64,000 nt of DNA, from positions 108,601-172,600 of the forward strand of contig JAMDCP010000018.1 in the NCBI GenBank assembly GCA_023489335.1. Direction: 5' to 3'. Source of the stretch: Deltaproteobacteria bacterium. GTDB taxonomy: Bacteria; SZUA-79; Acidulodesulfobacterales; Acidulodesulfobacteraceae. The position numbers and the translations under genes are program-made. Shown piece after piece: positions 23,958 through 33,860 of the stretch; positions within the stretch are counted from its first letter, which is position 1, and each line of letters opens with the position of its first letter. A model generated the notes under the pieces. The model was given only the letters and a program-made list of their open reading frames with translations, was not told the origin of the DNA and searched no databases.

Positions 23958-25709
23958 TTATTTGGCATTAGAAATAATCTCGATTCTTTTGATATAATCC
24001 TTAACCTCTTTCGATTTCTTTATTTTATAGGACTCCTTAAAATATTTTAGCGCTTTTTTATAATTTTTTAGCATAAAATAATCCATTCCCATGTGTTTTA
24101 GGACGGTGGATGATTTGCCGAGTTTTTTAAGCGCAAGCTTAAAAAACTTCATAGCCTTATCGTATTTTTTATATCTATAATATACAAAGCCAAGGCTATC
24201 TGAGATATAAGGCGAATTTTTATCTATAGATAAGGCTTTTTCTACCATAATTTTTGCTTTTCCTAAATCTTTATTTTTTACCGCGAGGTAATATCCGATA
24301 AAGTTAAGAGCCTCCGCATCGAGCGGGTCTATTTTTAAAATTCTTTGCATTACCATGTTTGCTTTTGTTTCTTCTTTGAAAGAATGGTATGCCGAGCCAA
24401 GCTCATACAAAAGGGCAGTATTGTCCGGAAAATATTTAAGCCCCTTTTGTATAACATTTTTTGATTCGTTAAAGTTTTTTATTTCGGCTAAAGCAATTGC
24501 CGGAAAGTAATAAACCTTTAAATTTTTCTTTAATTTTGGATTGTTTAGCAGGGCGCTTACGATGCTTTTTACCTTTGCTTTATATTTATCGCTTTTGTCC
24601 TTTCTATACAAAGTTAAATAAATTTCTATTTCCTCAAGTTTTGAATCGAGATAATGTTTTCCAAATTTAAGCCTGTCCAAATAAATCAATCCTTTTGCGT
24701 AATTTTTTTGAAGTATATAAGAAAGTCCAATAAAAAAAAGGGAGTTATTCCTAAAATTTAGCATGTTTTTATTTTTCTTTGTAATATCGAGAAAGTTAAA
24801 AAAATGTTTTCTGGCAGCGCCGTATTTTTTTATTGCATAATTAAGCACGGCAGACTGGTAAAGCGCTGTTCTGGAATACGGGTCTATTTTTAAGTATCTG
24901 TCAAATATCTTAATAGCGCTTTCTTCTTTCCCTGAAAGTATATAAATAGCGGAAAGCTGAAAATATCCTTTTTTAAAATACGGGTCTATTTTTATGAGTC
25001 GCAGCAGATTTTTTTCGGCTTTTTGCGTTTTATTCTCGGCAATATAGATTTTAGACAATATATAATAAGCATTCATATTGTCGGGATAATTTAATTTTAT
25101 TATGTTCAGGTATAGTATTGCCGTTTTTAATTCTTTTTTGTAAATATAAAGGTTTGAAATAAATAAAAGGGCTTTTAAATTAAACGGGTCTTTTTTAAGA
25201 ATAAATTTAAGAACCTCTATAGATTTCTCGAGGCTGTTATTTTCGGCTAATATTTTTGCCTTAAGCATTAAATACCGCGCATCGTTTTTTGTTAAATTTT
25301 TGCTTAATTTAATCTTTTTTAATTTTATGGCAAGGTTAATGCGGGATAAAGATTTCTCATACTCTTTATTCTTAAAATAAGCTTTCGAAAGAATGTAATT
25401 CCAGTAATCGTTATTTATTTTTTGTGTTTCTTTTTTAAAATATTTTATTGCGCGGACATAATCGCCGTTATTATAATAAATAAAGCCGGTAACCAGATTA
25501 TTAATGTTTTTTGAATTTAAAGATTTAAAAGGCGCCGGTTTTGCCTCTGCGCCGAAGGAAGAATTAAAGATGCCCTCCGTAAAAGATGAAAATAGAAATA
25601 CGCTCACAACAAACAAAAGCAGCCATTTCACTTTTTTAAATCTTTTGCTTTTAAGTCTTTCGATAAAAGAATGAAAAATTCCGTATTTCCTTTTTTCCCT
25701 TTTATGCAT
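23958..25709 (-). CDS. Membrane-anchored TPR-repeat protein
   Basis: 583 aa. A basic N-terminus (RFKKVKWLLLF) leads into one membrane helix or uncleaved signal (about 28-46); the rest is a long array of tetratricopeptide repeats (about 13-14 units), e.g. YYNNGDYVRAIKYFKKE, AYYILSKIYIAENKTQKAE, PYISDSLGFVYYRYKKYDKA. It is probably a periplasmic scaffold. The ATG at 25709 makes it overlap tlyA by 82 bp; no later start would keep the membrane segment whole, so the overlap seems real. It is the last gene of the xseB-ispA-dxs-tlyA row. No specific partner can be named. Confidence 0.85.
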   Translation of the reverse strand: MHKREKRKYGIFHSFIERLKSKRFKKVKWLLLFVVSVFLFSSFTEGIFNSSFGAEAKPAPFKSLNSKNINNLVTGFIYYNNGDYVRAIKYFKKETQKINNDYWNYILSKAYFKNKEYEKSLSRINLAIKLKKIKLSKNLTKNDARYLMLKAKILAENNSLEKSIEVLKFILKKDPFNLKALLFISNLYIYKKELKTAILYLNIIKLNYPDNMNAYYILSKIYIAENKTQKAEKNLLRLIKIDPYFKKGYFQLSAIYILSGKEESAIKIFDRYLKIDPYSRTALYQSAVLNYAIKKYGAARKHFFNFLDITKKNKNMLNFRNNSLFFIGLSYILQKNYAKGLIYLDRLKFGKHYLDSKLEEIEIYLTLYRKDKSDKYKAKVKSIVSALLNNPKLKKNLKVYYFPAIALAEIKNFNESKNVIQKGLKYFPDNTALLYELGSAYHSFKEETKANMVMQRILKIDPLDAEALNFIGYYLAVKNKDLGKAKIMVEKALSIDKNSPYISDSLGFVYYRYKKYDKAMKFFKLALKKLGKSSTVLKHMGMDYFMLKNYKKALKYFKESYKIKKSKEVKDYIKRIEIISNAK

Positions 25710-26389
25710 GATTTTTTTACTCCAATAGTCGTGAGGTTTAATTTTTTTGAAAATTCTATTATATCATCCGTAATTAATTTGTGTATGTTTTCATCCTTTA
25801 CGATACCTTTTTTAAGGATATTTTTATTTTCTGCTTCAAACTGAGGTTTTATCAATGAAAGTATCAAGCCGCCGTCTTTTAAAAATTTCGGAATATGGGG
25901 AAAAACTTTTTTTAGCGATATAAACGATACATCGCATACTGCTAAGTCAAGTTTTTCGCCTATTTCTTCAAATGGGAGATATTTTATATTTATATTTTCA
26001 AGGTTTTTAATTTTACTGTTATTTCTAATGGAATAGTGGAGCTGCCCGTATCCTACATCAATACAATATACAAAATCCGCTCCTTCTTTTAAAAGGCAAT
26101 CCGTGAATCCCCCGGTTGAAGCACCTATATCTATAACCCTTTTACCTTTTACATCTAAGTTAAAGTCGGTTAACGCGCCTTTTAATTTTAACCCGCCTCT
26201 TGAGACATAAGGGTTTGTTTCTTTAATAGTTATACTGCTTTCGGGGGCGACTAATGTTCCGGGCTTTGTGCAGATATTTCCATTTACTGATACCTTGCCC
26301 TCCATTATTAATGACGATGCCCTGGTTCTGGTCAAAGAATGCGCAGGCGAGGTATCAGAAAGAAGAATATCTAATCGTAATTTTTTCAC
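25628..26389 (-). CDS. tlyA: TlyA-family rRNA 2'-O-methyltransferase
   Basis: 253 aa. N-terminal S4 RNA-binding domain (about 3-60; RLDILLSDTSPAHSLTRTRA, then VSVNGNICTKPG) followed by an FtsJ/RrmJ-like methyltransferase with the SAM loop VIDIGASTGGFTDCLL and the acidic motif LAVCDVSFISL. Family members methylate 16S/23S rRNA cytidines and were first called hemolysins. The gene overlaps dxs by 35 bp upstream and the TPR gene by 82 bp downstream, an unusually compact arrangement. Confidence 0.93.
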   Translation of the reverse strand: MKKLRLDILLSDTSPAHSLTRTRASSLIMEGKVSVNGNICTKPGTLVAPESSITIKETNPYVSRGGLKLKGALTDFNLDVKGKRVIDIGASTGGFTDCLLKEGADFVYCIDVGYGQLHYSIRNNSKIKNLENINIKYLPFEEIGEKLDLAVCDVSFISLKKVFPHIPKFLKDGGLILSLIKPQFEAENKNILKKGIVKDENIHKLITDDIIEFSKKLNLTTIGVKKSCIKGKKGNTEFFILLSKDLKAKDLKK

Positions 26390-28289
26390 TGTTTATATTA
26401 AAAAAAAGATTTATAGAATTGCTAAGTCCTTCATAGGAAAACCCGGCATTGGCAAGAAGTTCTTTTCTTGAACCGTGCGGGATGTAGCTATTCTTAAGCG
26501 ATAATATTTTGTACTCCATATTTAACATGGAAGTATTCTGGCTCAGGATGGTCAGGAGTTTAGAGCCAAACCCCGAATATTCGACATTTTCTTCCACCGT
26601 CATAATCTTTTTAGCCTTTTTTATTTTATTTATCAGTTTATTAGAGATTGGAGATATAAACCTTGCATTAATCAGTCCTATCTTACGGCTCTCATCCGTT
26701 ATATTTTCGTTTATTTTGCATAGTATATTTTTTATAATTTCGGTATGAGGGGCGCCAAGGCTGATTATAATGTTTTCGCCGTAATTTTGCAGAACCTCGA
26801 ATTCACCCTCATTTATTATTGCAACTTTGTCTATATCCGGCGCTTCAAAATAGGGGATTTCGATTTTTGGGTATCTTATTGCAACAGGTTTATTGTATAA
26901 AAGTGCGCTTTTAACCATTTGCATAAGTTCATATTCATCTTTTGGAGACATAAAGATAAGATTCGGGATATAATTTAAAAAAGAAATATCGAATAGTCCC
27001 TGGTGCGTTGCCCCATCTTCTCCTGCAATGCCCGCCCTGTCGATGCAGAATACCACGGGAAGATTTTGAAGGCATATATCGTGTATTATCTGGTCTAAAG
27101 AGCGCTGAAGGAAGGTTGAATATATAAATACAAAAGGTTTCGATCCGGATGTGGCGGAACCCGCGGCAAAGGTCGCCGCATGCTCTTCGGCTATTCCGAC
27201 ATCGAAAAACCTTTCGGGGAAAATCTTGGAAAACTTTGAAAGACCGGTGCCATCCGGCATTGCCGCAGTAATAGCTATTATTTTATCGTCATTTTTTGCA
27301 AGGTTTACTAAAAAGTTTGATGCAGCCTCGCCGTAAGTAATATTACCCGTCTTTTTAAGGGTCAGTCCCGTATTTTTGTCAAAAGCCGAGATTCCGTGAA
27401 ATAAAGACGGGTTTTTTTCCGACGGTTCATAGCCCTTTCCTTTTTGCGTTATAATATGCAGGAGTATCGGTTTTTTTATTTTTTTTATATTTTCGAATGT
27501 GTCCAAAAGATTAGGTATATTATGTCCGTCTATCGGGCCTATGTAGGTGAAGCCAAGTTCTTCGAATATAATTCCGGGAACTATCAAGTTTTTAAAAGAC
27601 TCCTCTAATTTTGAAGCAAGCCTTGCAACCTGGCTTCCGAATAGCGGAATGGATTTTAATAATTTTTCGACATCGCTTCTAAAACTTTGATAAAAATCTC
27701 CGCTCATTATTTTGTTAAGATAGTTTGAAATTGCCCCGACATTTTTTGAAATGGACATTTCATTATCGTTTAAAATTACCACGATGTCTTTTTTTAACGC
27801 TCCTGCGTGATTTAAGCCTTCAAGGGCAATGCCGTTAGATATCGAGGCGTCGCCTATTACCGCTATAACCCTGCCGGCATCGTCTTTTTTTGACAAATCT
27901 TGTGCGACGCTTATGCCGAGGGCGGCAGATATGGAAGTTCCCGCATGCCCTGTTCCAAAAAAGTCGTATTTGCTTTCGCTTATGGACGGAAATCCCGAGA
28001 TGCCGCCCAATTTTCTGATAGTTGCAAAATTATCTTTTCTGCCGGTAAGGATCTTATACGAATATGATTGATGCCCTACATCCCATATTATTTTATCGGA
28101 ATTTTCCATATCGAATGACTTCAAAAGGGCAAGGGTAAGTTCCACGACCCCCAAACTTGACGCAAGGTGTCCGCCATTTTTCGAGCAAGTGGATATTATT
28201 TCCTCCCTGAGTTCTTTAGCAAGAACTTTAAGGTCTTCGATGTGTAAAGCCTTCACATCACCTGGTTTTTCTATCTTATCTAAAATCAT
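26355..28289 (-). CDS. dxs: 1-deoxy-D-xylulose-5-phosphate synthase
   Basis: About 644 aa, a thiamine-diphosphate enzyme that condenses pyruvate and glyceraldehyde 3-phosphate in the first step of the MEP isoprenoid pathway. I set the start at ATG 28289 (MILDKIEKPGDVKAL), which matches the usual Dxs N-terminus; a TTG three codons earlier is possible. Motifs: IIWDVGHQSYSYKILTGR, the diphosphate/Mg site GDASISNGIALEGLNHAG, the transketolase Glu in GIAEEHAATFAAG, DRAGIAGEDGATHQG and a C-terminal transketolase domain with SPISNKLINK. It lies between ispA and tlyA, the common order, and ends inside tlyA. Confidence 0.97.
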   Translation of the reverse strand: MILDKIEKPGDVKALHIEDLKVLAKELREEIISTCSKNGGHLASSLGVVELTLALLKSFDMENSDKIIWDVGHQSYSYKILTGRKDNFATIRKLGGISGFPSISESKYDFFGTGHAGTSISAALGISVAQDLSKKDDAGRVIAVIGDASISNGIALEGLNHAGALKKDIVVILNDNEMSISKNVGAISNYLNKIMSGDFYQSFRSDVEKLLKSIPLFGSQVARLASKLEESFKNLIVPGIIFEELGFTYIGPIDGHNIPNLLDTFENIKKIKKPILLHIITQKGKGYEPSEKNPSLFHGISAFDKNTGLTLKKTGNITYGEAASNFLVNLAKNDDKIIAITAAMPDGTGLSKFSKIFPERFFDVGIAEEHAATFAAGSATSGSKPFVFIYSTFLQRSLDQIIHDICLQNLPVVFCIDRAGIAGEDGATHQGLFDISFLNYIPNLIFMSPKDEYELMQMVKSALLYNKPVAIRYPKIEIPYFEAPDIDKVAIINEGEFEVLQNYGENIIISLGAPHTEIIKNILCKINENITDESRKIGLINARFISPISNKLINKIKKAKKIMTVEENVEYSGFGSKLLTILSQNTSMLNMEYKILSLKNSYIPHGSRKELLANAGFSYEGLSNSINLFFNINSEKITIRYSSF

Positions 28290-28294
28290 GGCAG

Positions 28295-29209
28295 TCAATT
28301 TATTCTATTTGTGAGATAATATGTAAATTCTATTAAAGTATCGGGTTTAGCGCCGGTTTTATTAAGGTAAAACAGCGCTTTTTCATTGTATTCTTTAATT
28401 AATTCATAGGTTTTTTCGAGCCCTATATTTTCAACGACGGTGAATTTCTTATTTGTTTTATCTATGCCTGTCGTTTTTCCAATAATTTCCTTATCCCCGG
28501 TAATGCCAAGGACATCGTCGATAGTTTGAAAGGCAAGACCTAAGTATGAGCCGAATTTTTTAAAATTATCGATAATCGAATAATCCCCCCCAGCCAGAAT
28601 TGCGCCCATTGCGCAAGCTGCTCCGATTAGGCTTGCCGTTTTGCTTTTATTTATATATTCAATATTTTCGAAATCTAAAGGCGTTCCAAATGAATTGACA
28701 TCGAGAAATTGCCCCCCCGCCAGACCCCCGGCGCCCGAGGCATAAGAAAGTTCCCGTATTATTTCGACAATTTTTTTTGGATCAAATCCTTCGGTGTATT
28801 CTATATCGGAAAGGATAACGAATGCTTCGGTAAGAAGAGCGTCTCCGGCAAGTATTGCCGAGGCTTCTCCGAATACTATATGATTTGTGGGTTTTCCTCT
28901 TCTTAAATTATCGTTGTCCATTGCGGGAAGATCGTCATGTATTAAAGAATAGGAGTGTATTAATTCAAGGGACGAGGCAAAAGGAATAAGTCTTTTTTTG
29001 TCTAAAAAACCAAGGCTTTCTGCGGTAATTAAAAAAATCACGGGCCTGATTCTTTTCCCGGGCGTAGCTAAAGTATATAGCATTGCGTCGTTAAGCGAAA
29101 ATTTATTATGGGGAAATTTTTTATTATACGCTTTTTTATCGAAGTGAGTTTTTAGAAAGCCGTTAATTAAATTTTTATTTTCCTCGATATATTTTTCTAT
29201 GTCGGTCAT
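28295..29209 (-). CDS. ispA: Polyprenyl synthetase (farnesyl/geranyl diphosphate synthase)
   Basis: 304 aa. Both aspartate-rich motifs that bind Mg-diphosphate are present: SLIHDDLPAMDND (DDxxxxD, the short-chain bacterial type) and FQTIDDVLGITGD. It also has GKRIRPVIF and GGQFLDV. The enzyme chains IPP onto DMAPP to make C10-C15 allylic diphosphates, using the product line started by dxs just downstream. The insertion in the first DDxxxxD motif points to FPP rather than long-chain products. The reading frame stops near the dxs start (a few bases of spacing or overlap), suggesting translational coupling. Confidence 0.95.
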   Translation of the reverse strand: MTDIEKYIEENKNLINGFLKTHFDKKAYNKKFPHNKFSLNDAMLYTLATPGKRIRPVIFLITAESLGFLDKKRLIPFASSLELIHSYSLIHDDLPAMDNDNLRRGKPTNHIVFGEASAILAGDALLTEAFVILSDIEYTEGFDPKKIVEIIRELSYASGAGGLAGGQFLDVNSFGTPLDFENIEYINKSKTASLIGAACAMGAILAGGDYSIIDNFKKFGSYLGLAFQTIDDVLGITGDKEIIGKTTGIDKTNKKFTVVENIGLEKTYELIKEYNEKALFYLNKTGAKPDTLIEFTYYLTNRIN

Positions 29210-29243
29210 ATTTTTCGTAGGTAAATCGTATATAGTTATCTCT

Positions 29244-29546
29244 TTAGTCTATTTCAAGGGGTTTTGCCGATAAGGATGAGGTGAGCGGGGCGCGAGCCGC
29301 GGTTCGCCGGTCCAAAGACTGCTCGCCCGTATCGTTATTTTTTGCGGTCAGTTCTTCAACTTTCTTTTCTGCCGACTCAAGCTTTTTCAATAAGTAATTG
29401 GAGTATTTGATGCCTTCTTCATAGACTTTAATCGCCTCTTCGAGGCCAAGATCGCCGCCTTCCAGACTTGAAACATTACCCTCCAATTTTTTAAGGGCTT
29501 CTTCGAAAGTCAAATTATTTAAACCATTTATATCTTTTTCTGCCAT
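29244..29546 (-). CDS. xseB: Exodeoxyribonuclease VII small subunit
   Basis: 100 aa from ATG 29546 (MAEKDINGLNNLTFEEALKK); a longer reading from 29582 adds a hydrophobic stretch that is not family-like. The helical-hairpin core is clear: LTFEEALKKLEGNVSSLEGG then LGLEEAIKVYEEGIKYS. XseB binds XseA (encoded at 58311-59687) to form exonuclease VII, which degrades single-stranded DNA. The C-terminal tail beyond the core is about 25 residues long and variable (QSLDRRTAARAP). It is the first gene of the xseB-ispA-dxs-tlyA row. Confidence 0.92.
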   Translation of the reverse strand: MAEKDINGLNNLTFEEALKKLEGNVSSLEGGDLGLEEAIKVYEEGIKYSNYLLKKLESAEKKVEELTAKNNDTGEQSLDRRTAARAPLTSSLSAKPLEID

Positions 29547-29700
29547 AGCAATAATTATAAAATAAAAGCTAAAAATTATCAATAAAACTTTTAATAAAAA
29601 AGATATTGAAAAAAATAAATCTATTTTGTATTATTAAATTAATATTAATTTTTTAAATAAGTAAAGCAAGTAAACGGTTAAATAAACTTAGGGGGCAAAA

Positions 29701-30036
29701 ATGCTAACGCTTGGCTCTTTTATAACTCTTAAAAATCTTTTTTATGTATTGGTTTTGCTTGGCGCGGTAATAATGTTCTCGAATATGCTTATAGCGGCCT
29801 CTTTAAAGAACAAAATACCAGGGGGATTTGTAGGAAAATGGCTTCTGATAATGTGGTTCTTTATGTTTTTTTTCTTTTTGGCGGAAGCGGGCGCGTTCTT
29901 TTTTATCACCTCCCTTAATAACATAAATTTATCTTATTTTCTTATCGGCTTAGTTTTATTTTTCGGTTCCGTTTTTGTGGCAGTGGTTAATAGATTTGTT
30001 TACCATTTAATTAAAGAATTGGCGTTAGATAAATAA
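29701..30036 (+). CDS. Small membrane protein with three TM helices
   Basis: 111 aa with three hydrophobic helices (about 11-33, 44-67, 77-97) and short loops; the KNKIPGG turn separates the first two. GGGGG-type ribosome binding sequence seven bases before the ATG. I recognise no family. It faces away from xseB across a 118-bp divergent gap, so this gap probably holds both promoters. Downstream comes the DUF4388 gene. Confidence 0.65.
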   Translation: MLTLGSFITLKNLFYVLVLLGAVIMFSNMLIAASLKNKIPGGFVGKWLLIMWFFMFFFFLAEAGAFFFITSLNNINLSYFLIGLVLFFGSVFVAVVNRFVYHLIKELALDK

Positions 30037-30098
30037 AGGCGGCATTAAGGATTATGACTTATAACTTTAGAGACCATTTAAGGTAGGGACGGATTATT

Positions 30099-31046
30099 AT
30101 GGATGTAAAGGGAAATATAACAAATCTTGAACTCTTCGATGTTTTAAGGTTTTTGGAGATTTCCAAAAAAACGGGAGTGTTAAACCTTCGCTTTGAAAAT
30201 TTTGCCTCCAAACTTTTCATAAAAGACGGCATGTTATATTTTCTTTCAATTTCCGACAACTCGATCCTGGAAAAATTGGTTATGAAATTACTTAATCTCG
30301 ATAAGCAAAATTATCTGCAGATGCTTGAAAAATACAGAACATATTACAAGACAACCGCGGGCTTCGATATATATTTTTTTAAATCGGATGCGATACCCAA
30401 GGGCAAAGAGCATGAATTCACATCTAACTACATATCGGAAACCTTGAATTATATACTGTTTTTAACCAACGGAGAATTTGCTTTTGACGAAAAGACTTTG
30501 CCCGATGTTATAAATTTTGCTTCCCCGATGAATTTTTTGCCGGTCCTTACCGGCTGCAAAAAAAGAAGAGACGAACTTGCGGTGATGACAAAGGTTATTC
30601 CGTCCAAAAATTATGTTCCCGTCGTTGTGCCGAATAGAAGCGGTAATTTAAGGCCGCTTTCATTAACCCCCGCTCTCTGGAACATACTTTCCCTTGTCGA
30701 TGGGAGAAGAAGCATAAATCAGATTATTGCATTATCTATCGAAAATGATTTTTTTGTTTTAAAAACCATTTATAACCTGTTGCAAAGCGGCTACATCGAG
30801 CTTGAGCCTCCCCAGAATGAAGGAGTTAAAAACACCGATGTTATCAACTCCATAAAAAAAATATTAAAGGAACAATTGGGCAATAAGGCCGATAAAATAC
30901 CCGTAAATTTTAACGGCATAAAGCTGGATAAGGAATCTTTAACGAAGGCGGTGCAGGATATCGAAAGGTATGTTTACATGTTTATAGACGATAAAAAGGC
31001 CGCAAAAATCGATTATCTTTTGAAGCAGTTATTAATGGGCATTTGA
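30099..31046 (+). CDS. DUF4388-domain protein
   Basis: 315 aa. The N-terminal DUF4388 unit (about 3-90) is recognised by LELFDVLRFLEISKKTGVLN and KLFIKDGMLYFLSI, the pattern found in PatA-like regulators and gliding or pilus-linked proteins of deltaproteobacteria. The second half has a winged-helix-like segment (TPALWNILSLVDGRRSINQI, LKTIYNLLQSGYIEL). It is probably a signalling or adaptor protein without catalytic motifs. A single base separates its stop from aroE, and the pil genes follow, so a role around type IV pili is possible but unproved. Confidence 0.75.
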   Translation: MDVKGNITNLELFDVLRFLEISKKTGVLNLRFENFASKLFIKDGMLYFLSISDNSILEKLVMKLLNLDKQNYLQMLEKYRTYYKTTAGFDIYFFKSDAIPKGKEHEFTSNYISETLNYILFLTNGEFAFDEKTLPDVINFASPMNFLPVLTGCKKRRDELAVMTKVIPSKNYVPVVVPNRSGNLRPLSLTPALWNILSLVDGRRSINQIIALSIENDFFVLKTIYNLLQSGYIELEPPQNEGVKNTDVINSIKKILKEQLGNKADKIPVNFNGIKLDKESLTKAVQDIERYVYMFIDDKKAAKIDYLLKQLLMGI

Positions 31047-31047
31047 T

Positions 31048-31932
31048 ATGGAAATACAAAAAGATTTTAATCTTTTTGTCCGCCCGCTTTTCGCAGGTAT
31101 TTTCGGTTATAATATAAAATATTCCCTTTCCCCGTTAATACACAGCAGAATGTCGAAACTTTCAAATGTAAACCTCTGTTACGGCAGTTTCGATATTCCC
31201 CCAAAAACCTTCGGAACCGCATTTAACGGGTTTAAAAGCCTTAAATTCAAAGGCGCCAATATTACCCAGCCTTATAAAATAGAGGTATTAAATTATATAG
31301 AGCATTTAAGCTTTGAGGCCGAACTGATCGGGGCAGTCAATACCGTTAATCTTGAGGATGACGGTTTTTACAAGGGTTATAATACCGATACAACCGGCTT
31401 TACAAAAAGCGTCGGATACGAATTTGAGATAGAACTCCAAAATAAAAATGCCATAATTTTGGGTGCGGGCGGGGCTTCGAGAGCCGTTTTATATTCGCTG
31501 ATAAAAGAGGGCGCGCAAGAGATTCTAATAATAAACCGCAATAAAGACAATGCAAAAAAACTCTTTAAGGAAGCAAATTTATGGAAAGGCCTTTTAAAGT
31601 CGAATTCCGAAGTTTTTTATTCAGGTTTTAACTTAACGGGGATTTCGGGTGATAAATGTTTTGAAAAGTGTGATATTATTATTAATACCATAACGCCGTC
31701 GGAGGGCAGCTTTGAATTAATTAAGTCCCTTCCCTTAAAATCTTTAAGCAGCAAATCTTTTGCTATGGATATTTCTTATAACCCGCCTTTAACAGCGTTT
31801 CTTGAGCTTTTAAACGGCAAGGTCGTAAAATCTGCCAATGGTTTATCCATGCTGCTTCTTCAGGCGATAGAAAGTTTTTACATATGGACGGGACACAGGA
31901 TTGATTTGAGCGCGCTTAAAAGCGCATTATAA
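31048..31932 (+). CDS. aroE: Shikimate dehydrogenase
   Basis: 294 aa. It reduces 3-dehydroshikimate with NADPH in aromatic amino-acid synthesis. The N-terminal substrate domain has GYNIKYSLSPLIHSRM and the catalytic Lys in GANITQPYK; the Asp partner is in YNTDTTGF. The NADP-binding loop is GAGGASRAVLYSL, and the C-terminal helix has NGLSMLLLQAIESFYIWTG. All are standard AroE signatures. It is translated immediately after the DUF4388 gene. Confidence 0.94.
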   Translation: MEIQKDFNLFVRPLFAGIFGYNIKYSLSPLIHSRMSKLSNVNLCYGSFDIPPKTFGTAFNGFKSLKFKGANITQPYKIEVLNYIEHLSFEAELIGAVNTVNLEDDGFYKGYNTDTTGFTKSVGYEFEIELQNKNAIILGAGGASRAVLYSLIKEGAQEILIINRNKDNAKKLFKEANLWKGLLKSNSEVFYSGFNLTGISGDKCFEKCDIIINTITPSEGSFELIKSLPLKSLSSKSFAMDISYNPPLTAFLELLNGKVVKSANGLSMLLLQAIESFYIWTGHRIDLSALKSAL

Positions 31933-32003
31933 AATTTGTTTCTATATGGTATTTTATATGGTAAAATAAAACAGTGAATTCAACCTTAAAAAAAGGTTTG
32001 GGT

Positions 32004-33851
32004 ATGGATAACGACTTTATGCCGCTTAACAAATATCCCGGCGATAAACTTGGCGAAATTTTAATAAAGCGGGGGATTGCAAAAAGGGATGATGTATCCA
32101 ATGCTTTATTAATACAAGAAAGAATACGCTCAGGCCTTGCAAAAGGCGAAAAAGTTCAGGATCTAAAACTGGGCGAGATTCTTGTAAAAAACGGAGTTAT
32201 AACTATGGATGAATTAAGCAAAGCTCTTGACGAACAGAGGCGGGTCGGAGGCAGCATCGGCAGACAGCTTACAAAGTTGGGATTCCTAAAGGATTCCGAA
32301 TTAGTTTCTTTTTTATCCAAAGAATTTGGCGCGGCAACGGTCAGCCTGCTTGACGGGGAAATACCCGAAAGCGTCGTAAAACTCATCCCGCCGGATTTAG
32401 CCGTCAGGTATCAGGTTGTTCCCTTTAAAAGACAGGGGAATACGCTGTATCTCGCGGTATCTGATCCCACAAAGGTGGGAGCGCTCGACGATATAAAGTT
32501 TTTAACCGGCCTTAATGTTGAGGTCGTTGTTTCCTCCGAAAGCGAAATTGCCCAGGCGTTATCGAAATATTACAATGCTTCTACTATACTGACGGAAAAT
32601 AAAGATTATTTAAATTCGATAGCTATCGAAGAAACTAACGAAGAGGTTGATATATCGGAACTTCAGAGGTCGTCTTCGGACCAGCCCGTTATTAAATTTG
32701 TCAACAAGGTTCTTTTTGATGCCGTAAAAATCGGCGCAAGCGATGTTCACGCAGAACCGTACGAATCCGTCGTGAGATTCAGATATCGAATAGACGGTAA
32801 GCTAATTGAACAGATGAAGCTTCCCGGACAGCTCAAAAATCCTATTATTTCAAGATTAAAGATTATGTCCCAGATGGATATAGCGGAAAGAAGATTGCCG
32901 CAGGACGGACGCATAAAAGCTAAAATGGATGGTAAAGAGGTTGATATGAGGGTGTCGTGTCTTCCGACGCTATTTGGCGAAAAAATTGTTATAAGGATAC
33001 TCGATAAATCTAATCTCCAACTCGATATGAGAAAGCTGGGCTTTTCGGAACCGCAGCTTTCCGATTTTAAAACCGCCATCCATAGACCTTACGGCATGAT
33101 ATTAGTAACCGGACCGACCGGTTCGGGTAAAACGACTACCCTTTACAGCGCGCTGTCGGATGTAAATAAAACCGATGTCAACATTTCGACGGCGGAGGAC
33201 CCTGTCGAATATAATATTCAAGGAATCAATCAGGTACAGGTAAACGAAGAAATAGGCTTAACCTTTGCTCAGGCGTTAAGGTCTTTTTTAAGGCAGGATC
33301 CGGATGTAATTATGGTTGGGGAAATCAGGGATTTGGAAACAGCCGAGATTGCCGTTAAAGCCGCCTTGACAGGCCACCTGGTTCTTTCCACGATTCATAC
33401 GAATAATGCGTCTTCCACGATATCGAGGCTTATAAATATGAAAGTCGAACCGTTTTTAGTTGCTTCAAGTTTAAATCTTATAATTGCCCAAAGGCTTATA
33501 AGAAAATTATGCAATGAGTGTAAAGAGGCCTATTACCCGGAAGTAAATGTTTTAAAAGGATTAGGGTTTACGGACGGCGAAATCCAGAGTAAGCGTTTTT
33601 ATGCGGCAAAAGGGTGTTCCGTTTGCAATAAAACAGGATATAAAGGAAGAATAGCGATTTATGAAGTCCTTAATGTCAGGGATGAAATTAAAAATTTAAT
33701 ATATGAAAATGCAAACGAATTTGAAATAGAGAAACTTGCCATAAAAATGGGGATGAAGACACTGCGGCAGTCGGCAAAAGAAAAGTTTTTGGATGGTACT
33801 ACATCGCTTTCGGAGATTATTCAATATATGGAAGGAGAGAATCTGGAATAA
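32004..33851 (+). CDS. pilB: Type IV pilus assembly ATPase PilB
   Basis: The start at ATG 32004 has AAGG seven bases upstream; a GTG at 31974 lacks a ribosome binding site. About 615 aa: the N-terminal MshE/GspE-N domain(s) (GDKLGEILIKRGI, LGEILVKNGVITMDELSKAL), then a secretion ATPase with Walker A GPTGSGKTTTLYSAL (about residue 370), the Asp box DPVEYNIQGINQVQVN, Walker B DPDVIMVGEIRD, the His box, and a tetracysteine zinc site (CNEC ... CSVC). PilB powers pilin polymerisation. Next come pilT, pilC and pilSR. No pilin gene is visible in the window. Confidence 0.96.
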   Translation: MDNDFMPLNKYPGDKLGEILIKRGIAKRDDVSNALLIQERIRSGLAKGEKVQDLKLGEILVKNGVITMDELSKALDEQRRVGGSIGRQLTKLGFLKDSELVSFLSKEFGAATVSLLDGEIPESVVKLIPPDLAVRYQVVPFKRQGNTLYLAVSDPTKVGALDDIKFLTGLNVEVVVSSESEIAQALSKYYNASTILTENKDYLNSIAIEETNEEVDISELQRSSSDQPVIKFVNKVLFDAVKIGASDVHAEPYESVVRFRYRIDGKLIEQMKLPGQLKNPIISRLKIMSQMDIAERRLPQDGRIKAKMDGKEVDMRVSCLPTLFGEKIVIRILDKSNLQLDMRKLGFSEPQLSDFKTAIHRPYGMILVTGPTGSGKTTTLYSALSDVNKTDVNISTAEDPVEYNIQGINQVQVNEEIGLTFAQALRSFLRQDPDVIMVGEIRDLETAEIAVKAALTGHLVLSTIHTNNASSTISRLINMKVEPFLVASSLNLIIAQRLIRKLCNECKEAYYPEVNVLKGLGFTDGEIQSKRFYAAKGCSVCNKTGYKGRIAIYEVLNVRDEIKNLIYENANEFEIEKLAIKMGMKTLRQSAKEKFLDGTTSLSEIIQYMEGENLE

Positions 33852-33860
33852 ATAAATGGC

